From Osmanthus fragrans (taxonomy: Eukaryota > Streptophyta > Magnoliopsida > Lamiales > Oleaceae): a stretch of DNA of 64,000 nucleotides. Below the pieces are notes generated by a model. It saw only the letters and a list, made by a program, of their open reading frames with translations, did no database searches and was not told the DNA's origin. Positions 48,147-60,183 of the stretch are shown piece by piece. The translations under genes and the position numbers were made by a program. Every line of letters begins with the position of its first letter. Positions within the stretch are counted from its first letter, which is position 1. The stretch is taken from positions 5,146,001 through 5,210,000 of the forward strand of contig CM033349.1 of assembly GCA_019395295.1 (NCBI GenBank), in the 5' to 3' direction.

Positions 48147-49900
48147 ATGAGATTAAATAATGCAAACAAGATTGTTTCCAGCTCATTAAATGTAGATTTA
48201 AGTTTTATTGTATTTAACCCCAAGTGGGCAATTAAATCTATGATGCAAGTAGTATTTTTTCTTTATTTTAGATTTTAGATTATATTTATTTATTTTTATT
48301 GCTTTAATTTATCAGTCTTTTATCATTTTATGTTTAGTAGGATTTTTGTTAGGATTAGGAGTTTAATCAAAATAAATAAGTTTTCTAGAATTTGTTTTGC
48401 TTATAAGTCTACTTAGGAGTAATTTAGTGTCATAATTTGAGATTTTTCTTCAAATATCCACCCAAGTGGATAATTCATGCACACATTTTCCTTTTTAATA
48501 TCGTATTTATTATAGATTATGCTTCCACCAGTATTAGTTGGTATTATAGCCTAGTCAATTCTTCTAACAATGTATCGATGAGGACAAGTTCGCCCCCATT
48601 GTGCCATGATTGATATTGGAAACCTTAGGCATGAGCTAATACAAATCTGCTAACATCTTTTAAGTCGTAGCACAAAAGGTGGCCACGGTGGTTACACCTC
48701 CACAACAGATGGTGGGTGACCTTTATGGCGATGGGCAAGAGGCATGTGGTGGTGGTCACGACGTGCGTGTTATGACTGTACGAGGCTGGTGCAATGATGG
48801 GTTTAGTAACGAGCCTGATTGTGGATAAGTTTGCGAATGTAAAATTCAAAGATGGAAAGTGTTCTGGCAATTAAGGGGTCGACGGTGGTTATGGGATTGG
48901 CGAGAAACCCTCGTGGGGACAACAATTCATATTGTTGTACGGATGTTATGATTGAGTCTCACACAAATTCATCAATCTTTGAGGAAGAACAGATGTTGAG
49001 ATTCTCGAGAAGAAGTTTGAGAAAGAGAACTCAATATGGATCAACAAACCGATTTTAAAAATAATTTCTTAACGTCAAGGGATGACCGTCATGAAATTAT
49101 GGTAGTTGGTGAAAATGAAATGATGATGCAAATGAAATATTTTGCACACTTAAATGGTCGGTTGTAGCAGAAATCCACTTGGTTGAACAAGTCACAGGAT
49201 CAAATACACTTGAAACATTTGGAAATTCCAAAATTTTGCAGTGCAATAACTTATATTTGGGTGAATTTTTAGGGATACAATGGGATAGAAATGAAAAAAA
49301 TTCTATTTTTAGAATCAAGATATCTAGGATAATATCTATGTCATTTACGTATCAATTAAATCACTGTCATATAAGGTGTTAGATGAGCGGCAAAAGATTC
49401 GAGGATGAATTTTTTCCTACCCAAGGAGAATGGTACAAAGTGGATCCCATTTAATATCATATTTTCTTGTTTAATTTTCGTTATTTTTAATATATTAGTC
49501 TTTTATCATTTTATGTCTAATAGGAACTATATTTGTATTAGGAATTTAATCAACATAGATAAATGTTCTATAGACCGTTTTGCTTTGAAAGTCTAGTTAA
49601 GAGTTTTGTACAAGTTTTGTTGTAAGATGATTGATTTTGAATATTGAATTAAAATTGAAATTCTCTTTTCAGTTATCCACCTAAATGGGCAATTCGAAAA
49701 ATTTCTTTTTGTAATTTCGTTTTAGTTATCCTTTATACTTCTGCTTGCATCTAATTCTCATAAATAATCCAATTCCATATTTGAGAAATGTTATCAATTT
49801 TAGCAAAGTCTTTAGTTCGTACAAGGTAAAATAAAATTTATATGTTAAATAGCCAGGGCTATTAAGAACTTGTTAGCAACTAGTTTCCAATTGTCTCAAA
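48147..49900 (+). other. Intron-2 sequence of U4
   Basis: Homologous to U1 6898-7600 and to U5 61560-62860. Small frames here are not conserved as protein. It holds the part of intron 2 that is missing from U1. Confidence 0.7.
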
Positions 49901-50041
49901 CAAATAGATCCATTAGCTTGAAGAAATTTATCGAGTCTTGAATTCTACGCCCTTAAGACTTGCTCTTAACTATAAAAGGCTCTCTTAAACTTCAAAACCT
50001 TGTCTTCGTGCCCTTTCACAACATACCCATGAGGTTGTAGT

Positions 50042-50481
50042 TAGGGATGGCAACGAGTCGGCCCGGCCCGGCCCGGCACGGCTCGCGGGCCAAAATGCTA
50101 GGCTCGGGTTCGGGCTCGAGCCGAGCCCAAGTTCGATGGAAATTTTGGGGCTCGGCCCAGGCTTCGGCTCGGGTTTTTCCCGATCCGAGCCGGCCCGAGC
50201 CCGGGCCACCTCGTATTTTTCTCTTTTTTTTTTTTATTTTTTTTTTAAAAAATTCAGTATTATTCTATTTTTTTACATTTTTTTGATCATGAGCCTAAAA
50301 CGCCCGTGATACGAGCCGGCCCGTGTAGCTCGTCGGGCCGGCCCGGCTCGAGCTGAGTCCCAAAAATGAGGCTCGGCCCGAGTCTTGGCTCGGTATACCG
50401 GGCCGAGAGCCGGGCCTGCCACGGGCTTTTCACGGACCGAGTCCGGGCGGCCCGAGCCACCGAGCCATTTTGCCACCCCTA
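50042..50481. mobile_element. GC-rich hAT MITE with perfect 8-bp TSD
   Basis: A 440-bp element with inverted ends (TAGGGATGGCAAC left, TTTTGCCACCCCTA right) and the perfect duplication GTTGTAGT at 50034-50041 and 50482-50489. The interior is rich in GGCCCGG/CCGGGCC words and can fold back on itself, in sharp contrast to the AT-rich surroundings. It is inserted in the copia RT region. The long frames inside it are by-products of GC richness, not genes. Confidence 0.92.
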
Positions 50482-51679
50482 GTTGTAGTACGTTTTATTG
50501 TAGAAATTTATTCAAAAATGTCAATTGAACATCCATTTTATGTTGCCATGAAAATGAAAAGTCTTATTATTTCAAAAAGAGCTATTGGTGCAAATATTTT
50601 GTCATAATTGACATCATGTTCCAGATTGTAGCTTTTAGCTACCAACATTTGCCTTGTAGCATTCGATTTCACCATTTACATTTTTTTTTCTCATATCCAT
50701 GACTCCAATCAACTTTTGGCCTGGAGGTTGCATGGCTAACTCCCAAGTATCATTCTTCTTAATAGCTTTGATCTCTTCGTTAATGGCTTTCTCCTTTAAA
50801 TATTTCGAACATCATTGAAACCAATAATCGCATGATGGGCAAATAGACAAAATAAAGTTAATTCCTTAAGACGTTGAGATAACTCTTTGGTATCATTACA
50901 AATCTCTCAAAAACTTCTGAAACGATGTGATATTTTACTTGAGGATGATGAAGATGAAGATTTATCTTGACCATATCTTGGAGGTAGAGTTGACGGTGTT
51001 AATTAAAGCAGAATCACATCACCTTGTTCTCAACTCCTTTTTTGTTTATCCTATGTCCCGTATATGACTTAACAGCAAAGAGAAAATTGTTTCCTAATTG
51101 GTTTAACTGAGATCATTGACGGTATGTCCCAATTTATGTCCACACTGATTTGGCTTTACTATGGTATAGAAAGTCTTTGCTTGATTGAGAGCTTCTAGAA
51201 TGCCATTCATTGGGATGAGTTAAAAAAAAAAAAAAAAAGAGTTCTAATACCATTTTGTGGGCATCCGAGTTTGATGAAGAATAAGTTGTTTCAAGCATGA
51301 AAAAAAGCGAGATGGACCACCATTGATAAGAATCGACATATTTGTGTGGCAAAGAAGGAGCCAATCCTAAAAGTGCTTTTGCCTTTGATCCAGTGGTAAT
51401 CCTTTCAAGTTCTTGAAAAAATTATAATTTTCTTCTTGTCTAGTTTCAACGTCGAACTCATCATCTCTACTTGTGATTACCTTCTTATTTATTGCGTTGT
51501 AGAGGTTGTAGTATTTTGATCTTGAATCATAGCCTATTAAGATATATTTCTCACTCTTGTCATCTAGTTTGACCCTTCTTTCTTTCAAAATATGAGATAA
51601 AGCAATGCTCCCGAAAACTCGAAGATGTAATATACTTTGCTTGAATTCACTCCATGCTTCTTGATGAGTTCTTTTGAAT

Positions 51680-51965
51680 TTTTTTTTTTGTGTTCGTTTG
51701 GCTTTATTTTTCATCTAAATTGTCAATTAAATGGATAAATTTTTTTACCATTGGATTTAAAATATGTTTCCATTGTCCAAAAAAAAAAAGATGGAAAACA
51801 CTTTTCCACCAAAATCATAGGAAAATAAAAAGTGAAAAATGTATTTAAAATGGTTGTACCTAGAAAAGGGGTGAAAATGAATTTCATGAAAAAGTTATGC
51901 AATCAAACACCAAAATTAAGGGTGGAAAAGGAAAATGTTCCACCCAATTCCACCTCAATCAAACA
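51680..51965. mobile_element. Possible MITE in copia integrase
   Basis: An A/T-rich block absent from the paralogous copia sequence near 8340-8680. Its edges, GTGTTCGTTTGG on the left and ATCAAACACTACC on the right, are weakly inverted. About 340 bp of copia sequence is missing at the same place. No clear duplication is seen, so the class is uncertain. Confidence 0.4.
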
Positions 51966-52809
51966 CTACCTAATAATTTATGAGAAAAGTCATGAATAAA
52001 TAACATGAAGTAATTTCATTTATCAAATGATGCAGGTTGGAGCAATATATAGAGATCCATATGCACTAATTTAGTAGTCTCGATGCTCAAAAACTTGCTT
52101 CTTTTGGGAAAGTTTTCCGATTTCTTTTCATAGACTCTTCGCAATGTTGATTTGGATGATAAATATGTTATATGGCCCCTTCACCACATTTCGCTTTGTC
52201 AAGATGTTTAGACTGTCAAAACTTAAATTGCCAAGTCTCAAATGCCATAGATATGTTGAATCTTTGACCTATGCCTGCAAACACTCTACTTCTCAACTTT
52301 GAATATTCACGAGATTATCTGGTTCTCCATGATTGGAACTCTATGAATGAAAATTGGCTCAAACTCAAAATATTTGTCTTCGTAAAAGGAATATAGTAAA
52401 CACTGAATATGTATTGTTCTTCGTTCTTCATTTGGATGAGAGTTTTACCTTTACCCTTGACTTGCACCTTTGAATAATTTCCAAATGTAACACGGTCATT
52501 TAGTTCTTCATGTTCCATGAAGATAGATTGGTCTCCACACACATGATTACTTGCTTAGGTGTTTAAGTACCAAGAATTATTGCCTCCTTGTACCTTGTAT
52601 TGTCAAGGGTAAAATTCATTTTCCTATCTTTATTTTCATCGTAGCTGGATTGCTCCACCACGTTGTTACTCCTGTACTAACATGCAAAATGACAAAAAGT
52701 CGTTCAATTTGAGATTTATCATATCTTCAACCATTATTTTTTACTCCCTCGTTTTTGAGATTGTCAACATTTTGCATGTTGAGAATATCTGTCTCCACTT
52801 CTATGACCT

Positions 52810-53027
52810 CACTACAAGAAAAATGATAATTAACAACTAATATTTCAACGACCAAATCATTCTGGTCGTTAAAAAGTATTTTCAACGACCACTATATATG
52901 TTTCGTCGTAGTAATTGGATGACGAAGAATCCAATTTTGAATTGGTTGGAAATATATCACAACAACTGAAAAAATAGTTGTTCAATATATATTTTTAACG
53001 ACCAAATTAAAATTGGTCATTCTGATC
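52810..53027 (+). mobile_element. CACTA (En/Spm-type) terminus, truncated
   Basis: It begins CACTACAAGAAAAATG, the hallmark terminus of plant CACTA transposons, followed by several subterminal AACGACCA words in both orientations (for example at about 52847, 52880 and 52997). No opposite TTTTTCTTGTAGTG end is found before homology to the U3 intron begins at about 53028. Only one end is present. Confidence 0.8.
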
Positions 53028-54985
53028 TATGAGTCACTTAGTTAATTTATGATATCTAATAGCTTAAATGGTTAAATATTATATATTTTGATGTTCCAAA
53101 ATGGCACTAAGAAGTCTTCATACTCGTACATGCATAAATAAGGTCATTATAAATCTTGTTGGCACCTGTAAGGAAAAACCTACAAACTTATATATAGCTT
53201 GTTAGTTTTTATTCTACTTTCCTTTTTTGATATTATTAATAAAATGTTGGAATCAGTAGATGATAAGAATGCAAAAGAGGTGCTAACTTGGGCCATCCAA
53301 GTGCACGTGTTGATTCCTATTTTCAATGGTCTTACTCAGAAAATAAATCTTCTACCATTTTAGTATGGTTGATTGCATGTACTAACATGGAAAAATAAAG
53401 TCATAATGTTGAGTGTCATATTAATTGGTTACCAAGCATGCATTGTATTAATGCATTCTACGTATGAAATGTTTTAGATTTCGATTTCTGTCTTCCCCTA
53501 GTTTAAGTTGTTGAAAACGTTTCTTCCCCCTTGTTTTGTTCTTTAGCATGATGTAACTAATTGAAAGGGATAGAATTCAATCGAAGACCTCCGACAAATT
53601 AGGGCAACCATCTCTTAAACTTCAGGTGAGATCACACCATTTATAGACAATTTGGCATTAAATTTGTTGTTCGCATTTGTGCTTTATATACTGAAATCAA
53701 AACAAGAAAATAAAGACTGCGATATCGAATGAATGCAGTCAATTTTAAACATTACCATAGGGGTTTGGATATTGCAAACAAGAGTGTTTCCATTTCATCA
53801 AATGTGGATTTATGTTATATTGTATTTACCCCTATCAGGCTAACTAAATGTATGATGCAGGTAGACCCGTTTAATTTAATTTTTTATTGTTTAAATTGTA
53901 TTTATTTTAATTAATATCTTTTATCATTTTAAGTTTGGCAGGAGTTTTATTTGGATTAGGAGATTAATTAAAATAAATAAGTTCTATAGTTAGTTATGCT
54001 TAAAGTCTAGTTAGGAGTTTGATATGAATTTGTGTTATAATTGTGTCGTAGGATGGTTGATTTGAATGTGAATAGAAAGGTTTAGATTTTTCTTCAATTA
54101 TCCACCTAAATGGTTAATTTGTGAATGGTTTTTTTTTTAATAGTCCCGTAGTTGTTATCGTTTATACTTCAAACTGCATAAGTTAGTATAATAGCTGAGT
54201 TTATGCTCTTAACAATGGATCAATGAGGACAAGCTACATCTCGTGGTTCCATGTTTGATTATAGGAGTCATAGAGATGAGCTAATAAAAATCAGTTAACA
54301 TCTTGAGGTCGAGGCACAAAAGGTGGCAAGATTGGTTATCCCCCGATGGTGGGGGACCTTTATGGCGATAGGCTAGAGGCAAGAGGTGGTGAGCATGACA
54401 TCAGTGTTGCGACAGCGTGAGGCTAGTCTAATGGTGGGTTTAATCGCGAGGCTAACTGTGGATGGGGTTGCAAATGGAAACTCAAAGATGGATAGTGTTC
54501 CGGTTATTGAGTGCTTGATGTTGTTATAGGATTGACTAGCAACCCCTGTAAATACTGCGTTTCAGATTATTGTACGGATGTTAAGATGGAGTCAGACACA
54601 AATTCATCAATCTTTCATGAAGAACTCGTGTCGAGATTCTCGAGAAGAAATTTGAGAAACTCGATATGGATGAACATACTTACTTGAAAATAAATTCTCA
54701 ATCTCAGGCGATGACCACCACAGATCATGGCAGTTGGTAACTTGAAACAACAACGATGCAAATGAATTAATATTTTACACTCGAATGGTCAGTTTTCAAT
54801 AGAAGGCCACATGGTTGAACAAGTCTTAGGATCAAATACACTTCTTGAAACATTTGAAAATTACAATTTTGCAATGCAGTAACTACTGATGTTTGGGTGA
54901 ATTAGTTGGGATTCAACGAAATTTTTTATTAGTCGCTCAAGTTTTTCAAGATTTTTAGAATTAAGATATATGGGATATTATTACT
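53028..54985 (+). pseudogene. U4b (left part): SVP intron 1, exon 2 with stop, intron 2
   Basis: Collinear with U3 from about 32012. Exon 2 at 53547-53625 reads MM, then a TAA in place of CAA, so it cannot be translated through. It also contains LIERDRIQS and GQPSLKLQ. Intron 2 continues to about 54985, where LINE sequence starts. Exon 1 was lost at the CACTA junction. Confidence 0.85.
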
Positions 54986-55002
54986 CTAAATTTATTAGCT
55001 AA

Positions 55003-56352
55003 TATACTTTTTTTTTCCAAGTTAATCTGCTTCTCTCCACTAATATATCTCTATTTATTTTCACTGTACTCTCTTCATCCTTTACCTTTCTCCGGCTAGT
55101 AGTTCCCAATGGAGCAGGGGTTGGTGGAACAGTCTTTTCCTCGTTTCCAATTTCCTCCTCTTCAAATTGGGATGGTTCCTGTGGATGAAGTGGTCTGGCG
55201 TTGTGGGGTCCCTATTGTCTCCAAATGTCAATGCTGCCCACAGGGTCATGAAGAAACAATAGACCATGTCTTTGCAACCAGTGCTATTGCAATTCAAGCA
55301 TGGAAATACTTTGAAAATTTATTTGGCGTTAGAGTTTCAACAAACATGTCGTGGCGGTCTGCAATGTTACTTTGGCAATCTCACTTTGGCAGGGCAACAC
55401 AGGAACATATTGTAGCTTTACTTATCCCACCACTTCTTTCATGGGAGCTGTGGTTGGCCAGAAATTCTGTAAGATTTAAAAACGAGGTTGTCCACTCGCA
55501 TAAAATTTGTGCAAAAGTTAAACGTTGGCTACACGAACTTAATGGTTTTCTCAAACCTAGGAAAACATCTCATTCCTCCTATTTCACACAGGTATTACAC
55601 ATCCCTATAGTTCCAATACGAGTACAAACTCCATTCTTGGTAAAATGGTTCCCCCCAAAATATGGTTATTACAAACTAATTATTGATGGTTCTAGTACTG
55701 GGAACCCAGGCCCGGTAGGTTGTGGTAGACTACTTCGGGATTGGCAAGGAAAGGTAATTTTTGGTTTTTATCATTATCTGGGGGTTGGTACAAACACACT
55801 AGCAGAAGTATCAGCCCTGAGAATAGGTCTCCAAATATGTTATGTCCTTGGCATAGAAAGGATTGCAATAGAAACAGATTCTAATGTGGTAGTCCATTGG
55901 TTTCATCATCAAGTTAACATACCTTGGTCTATTCGTATTATTTGGGAGGATATTTTGGAGTTGGCTCATGTTATGTCTACTGATGTATCGCACATTTATC
56001 GAGAAGCCAACTAGGTGGCTGATTCATTAGCGCGACTTCGAGCTCAAGGTAGTTCAAACTTCTTAGAATCCATATCTAGTTTTTCTATTTATTCTATTGG
56101 TTGCATTCGCTTAGATAATTGTAACTTGCCTTATTTTCATTTTTCGCAGTAGCAATGAGGTCTATTGTAAGGGAAGTAATACTTCCTTTTTTACTGTTTT
56201 ACTTTTTCTGATGTAAGGAAAGTAATACTTCCCCATTTTTAGCATTATTTCACTCCAGTTGTAACCATGATATTCTTCTACCACACGTGAGTACATATTA
56301 ATAAAATTTTGGAGGTACCGCCCTCCTTCCAAAAAAATAAACATAAACATTC
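55003..56352 (+). mobile_element. 5'-truncated LINE with RT-zinc-finger and RNase H end
   Basis: An open frame at 55109-56014 contains a zinc-binding reverse-transcriptase tail (CQCCPQGHEETIDHVF) and an RNase H domain (LIIDGSSTGNPGPVGCGRLL, AEVSALRIGLQ, AIETDSNVVVHW). The frame stops with TAG after HIYREAN, where the family continues with VADSLA; that continuation is still readable after the stop. The 3' end GGAGGTACCGCCCTCCTTCC plus an A-rich tail matches the LINE at 31267-31619. The flanks AAATTTATTAGCTAA (54988-55002) and AAATTTCCTTAGCTAA (56353-56368) are a possible decayed target duplication. Confidence 0.88.
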
Positions 56353-56638
56353 AAATTTCCTTAGCTAAAATTCTGCATAAAAATATGTTTTCATTTCATT
56401 CAAAAGGAGTACAAAAGCTATAATTTTGTTCATTGTTCCTGTATTTTGGAGTGTTACAAACACAAAAAGTTAGTCGTTGTATCTTGAAAGTTGATTGACA
56501 TTATCAGTAGGCACCATTGCGGGGTAAAATCGACTTAAGGACAAATAGTTAAACTCTTATCTCGACTTCGCATTTATTTCTTTGGTGTTACTTTGTCCAA
56601 TTTCATTGGCATTTTAATATCATTTTTGTGGTGTTTAT

Positions 56639-57260
56639 TGACATGACCCATCTCGAATCATTCTAATGGATCCGACATGTGACGTATGTCGATGGTAGAC
56701 ACTAACTAAGTATCGAACTTATCACCAAGGTAACTTTGACATACTTTGACTGTGACATATTTTAATAAATATTTTGACAGATTCCTTTGCAGTATGGACT
56801 AAAACCACTAGAACAATAATCAATTTTCTTAAACGTGTACATGTGATTTAAAATAGGGTACACTAACCCCTCAAAACACAAACTATTCAAAATAAAGTGA
56901 TCTGGATGATATTTACACTTTTTTATAAGCCAAAAGACTCCAAATGCATAAAATATACAAAAGATACCAAATACGTAGCGAGCCCGTGATATGAATTACA
57001 AATTAACTTTGTGACAACAGTTGCATGTATCCTAAAAAAGCATGAACTATAAAAATTGACTAAATGAGTCATACAACTAATGACAATGTATGGCTCAATT
57101 CGGTAGATCGATAGACTTCAATGCTGCTCAACTCAGCTACTCTCGGAAAAAAAGTGACAAAATATATGAGCTTATAACTCAGTGAGTGGATAATTCGTAA
57201 TTAAGTATACATTTCCTATTTATACATAATTACAGTAAAACTTTACTTATTCTGTTACAA
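56639..57260 (-). mobile_element. Partial LTR of the TGTTACAACC family
   Basis: The left edge TGACATGACCC is the reverse complement of the GGGTCRTGTCA end of the solo LTRs at 19.5 and 36.3 kb. Homology continues through the CTACCATCGACATACG block and to TAACTCAGTGAGTGGATA near 57177-57195. The rest of the LTR is not present. Confidence 0.75.
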
Positions 57261-58270
57261 CTTTAAGAAGTTTTGAAATTTGGTAATAACCTTTAAAATT
57301 TAAACATTATAGAGTTGTAAAATCTTTTGTTAGATGCAATTTTTCACATAATGTTTGGCACCTATAAACAGAAAACATGGGCAGCCATTCTTAAGCCTCC
57401 TAATACCATATAAAATCATCGAATTCATTGAGAAAAAGAAGCTAATTGTTATATTTTGAGAGAAGATCAAACCCTAACTAGAAATTGAAAGTCAAATACA
57501 GCAAAAACTTGAAGAATTCAATCTTCGACTTGAAGATTAATATCTTTTGCATTATTTCATGATTCACGTGATATTTTTCTATTCTTTTTCTTGTAATTTA
57601 CATAAAAGCATGCTAGGCTAGATCCATTTTTGTATTGAATGAAGATGAATTCTATTATTTATTTAGTTTAATTCAAGACTAGTAATTTAGTTTTTCTTGC
57701 GTTTCTTAATTAATTTTGCATTTTTATTGCATTATTTAATTGCTTGATCATCAATTGATAATTAGTTGTAGTATTGAGATACTCATAATAAGTCTAAAAT
57801 GCGATAAACTTAACACACAAGCAATATATTTCAGGAAGACAACATTGCATTGCAATCATAGATAATTTCAAATTTAATGCATTCTAACCATTCAAATTCA
57901 TAGAAGAAAAAGAGTCGTGATTAAAATAGAAATAATTTATTTTAGGAAAAAAGTTAAATACCTTAACTTTATCAATTTTCATAAGTGCATGAACAAAACT
58001 AGATTACATAATTGAGAATTGAAACAGATAACAATGGACGAACTCGAAATTCAATATAATCATTCATAATATGATACAAATCCTATTTTTACAACATTCA
58101 TAGATTAATTTAAAATAAATCACAAAATTAAAATCTCGTGTCAAATAATACAAATTCCATACAAAGCCAATGAGCTTGAATTGAAATTTATTCTATATGG
58201 GACGATATTTCCAGCTTATTAAATTTTTTAATTGTTAACGATCTCATACGTTTACAGATTCCGCTCGACT
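57261..58270. other. Unassigned AT-rich stretch
   Basis: No open frame of note, no element ends and no SVP homology was recognised until ATTGAGCAAAGCAATTC at 58274. Confidence 0.4.
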
Positions 58271-58273
58271 AGC

Positions 58274-58478
58274 ATTGAGCAAAGCAATTCATTCGAGTGT
58301 ATCACCAATTCTCATGGCTCTGATACTTTCCTGAGGCTGGGGGTACTTAATGTTCATTAGATTCTTGTAACCTATCTCAAATTTACACAAAAAGGTATTG
58401 TCGTCATAGGGTGTAGTCTCATATCTTTTTTGACGGTTTGCTGATGTTAATTTAGGCAGTTTACCTTTCTCCAATTAA
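58274..58478 (+). pseudogene. U4b (right part): SVP-like exons 7-8
   Basis: Exon 7 is truncated at its 5' side (begins at IEQSNSFECITNSHGSDTF, 58274) and has one extra G before the donor (CTGGGGGT), which would shift the frame. Exon 8 at 58460-58478 still reads LPFSN and a TAA stop. Exons 3-6 are absent. It is separated from the left part of the unit by LINE and LTR sequence. Confidence 0.82.
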
Positions 58479-58479
58479 G

Positions 58480-58668
58480 CCCTGTTTGGGCTCCATTTTG
58501 TCCAAAATATATTTTACTCTTTCCTCTTTTTAATAATACATTTCAATAAAATAATATTATACATAAATTCAAAAATTTTCTTCTTTTTAAACTACATATT
58601 CTTCAAAAAATTACTATTTTAAAATACATTTTTCTTCAAAAACACATTTTAATGGAGCCCAAACAGAG
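58480..58668. mobile_element. 189-bp MITE just after the U4b stop codon
   Basis: The terminal inverted repeats are CCCTGTTTGGGCTCCATT on the left and AATGGAGCCCAAACAGAG on the right (17 of 18 match). U1 and U2 lack it: there the tail reads CTGAAGAT(AT)GATGCC without interruption. The target duplication is too short or decayed to assign the superfamily. Confidence 0.85.
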
Positions 58669-59838
58669 GATGATGCCAAGAGACTACATCCCATAGAATA
58701 ATTGTCTATTTTTTTTTTCTTAAGAGTGGTTATATTGTCATCACAATTTTTATTTGATACACCACATTTTAATTACAGTTCAACTCCTTAATTCTTGCTT
58801 TTTGTAATAATTATTTGCTTAAATTTTTTAAAGTTGAATTCTTATTTTATAATGATTTATTTCAAAGTATTTTATTTTTATACTTTAAAATGAGGGAATT
58901 TTTTATTTTTTTTATAAATATGATGGAAAAATAAGTTGATTTATGCGATTCAATGGATTTTGGAAGTAAAACTGTTATTAGACACAAAGAGAAAGTTTGA
59001 ATGTTTATGCTAAAAGCATTCTATTGAAATCATAAGTATTCAAGGAAATTATGCTTAGCATGAGAGCGGAAGAGAAAATAAATCATTTTTGAACAAGAAT
59101 TTGGCTATGGCCAGTTTAGCTATTTTGAAAAAAAAAAGTGTGAAATATATTTTATTTTTTCAATTAGGGAAAGGCTAATTCGATAAAAATGTCATATTTA
59201 TTAATTTGACAATTATAGCATTTTACATCACATATTTTGTTAAGAGTCACGTTTAGAAGCAATTGCTAACATATCCTTGCTCTTTTCCTTCTCCAATCAA
59301 CTAAACTTGGTCATGCACGTTTAGTCTTTATTTATTTCGATTTTTCTTGAAGTGGATTTTATTTATTTTTATTTAATGTAAAAGTAGATATGAAATATTA
59401 CAATTGCAGTTGAATATAATATCAGTTTATAACATTGTTGAAAGAATTAATAAGCTAAATTTAATTTACAATGTAAAGTATCCATTTTATCTCTTTACAT
59501 GCACACATTATTGGTTGAGTGTTGCTACAGGTACAGAAATTTAAATTCCTGTACCTGCCAGACAACACACAGGATAGGTGGGTGGGGGGAGGTTTTTGGT
59601 ATTATTTTAATCATGTGGGAACATTGTCAATCGAGATTGTCAACCTCGATTGTATAAGTAGATTGATTCAATTTAAATTTCTGTACAAAATTCTGTGAGA
59701 TGATTATGTACTCATGAAATTTTCCTTATTGATTGGCACACTCGAAAACAGGTATGTATGTCCATTGGAATGGTTGATTTTATGGTCCCATAAGGGTAAT
59801 TTCAGTAAACTTAACCCATCTCTCTCTCTCTCTCTCTC
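58669..59838. other. U4b 3' flank and U5 upstream region
   Basis: Resembles the 3' flank of U1 (11330-12200), including GCTCAAATT/GCTAAATTTAATT-type blocks, then runs into the CT tract at 59820-59838 that precedes the U5 leader. No gene seen. Confidence 0.55.
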
Positions 59839-59856
59839 AATTTGCAAACCAACTTT

Positions 59857-60087
59857 GCCCAGGGCACATCTCCAAGTGGTAAAATGGGAAGGTGAAGAAA
59901 TCCAACTTTACTTGAGACTGTCGTGTCAAGAATTCGAATCCTGAAATATGGATTTGGTTCTTGGGTAAGTGCAAGTGTACAAGCAATCTCCACCTTGTAC
60001 CTTGGAGGCATAACCTGCAATTTACCTCATTCATTAAGACCCATGACATAACAAGTGGGGCGTCAGTAATGGGACGTAATTCAAAAA
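59857..60087 (+). mobile_element. SINE with 18-bp TSD in the U5 5' flank
   Basis: A 231-bp insertion flanked by the perfect 18-bp repeat AATTTGCAAACCAACTTT (59839-59856 and 60088-60105). U1, U2 and U4 have this word once, without the insert. It contains a candidate polymerase III A box (CCAAGTGGTAAA, near 59872) and B box (ATTCGAATCC, near 59932) and ends in an A-run. This pattern fits a tRNA-derived plant SINE. It lies about 100 bp before the predicted U5 5'-UTR splice donor. Confidence 0.85.
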
Positions 60088-60183
60088 AATTTGCAAACCA
60101 ACTTTATTCTCTGCCACTTCAGCTGGTTTCGAATTTCAGATGCTTTCTACTCTCTCTCTCTCTCTAGGGTTTCACTTCTGCAG

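Larger units (their letters stand above)
43891..52808. repeat. Segmental duplication, copy B (partner 555-9306)
   Basis: Collinear with 555-9306. Differences: no hAT element in the LTR (empty site 44681-44688); exon 2 and neighbouring intron sequence deleted at about 48147; intron 2 and copia RT retained (48895-50985) where copy A is deleted; a hAT element at 50042-50481; and an A/T-rich insertion replacing part of the copia integrase at about 51680-51965. It ends at the CACTA-type terminus at 52810. Confidence 0.85.
49900..52808 (-). mobile_element. Ty1/copia element in U4 intron 2 (broken)
   Basis: Minus strand, right to left: protease/pre-integrase at 52542-52315 (VQVKGKGKTLIQMKN, TNILSLSQF), integrase C-terminal part at 51665-51417 (ALSHILKERRVKLDDKSEKY), the start of RT near 50800-50620 (INEEIKAIKKNDTWELAM), then after the hAT insertion more RT near 50035-49920 (YVVKGHEDKVLKFKRAF). 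It is the duplicate of the copia element in U1 and supplies the RT part missing there. Stops are frequent. It is cut on the right by the CACTA-type end. Confidence 0.83.

Noticed and set aside
49985..50286. Arg/Pro/Gly-rich open frames on both strands
   Set aside because: They lie entirely inside the GC-rich hAT MITE at 50042-50481; long frames on both strands are expected from its base composition.
59857..60087. tRNA gene, suggested by the A- and B-box-like words
   Set aside because: No cloverleaf can be drawn; the target duplication and A-rich end show a SINE.
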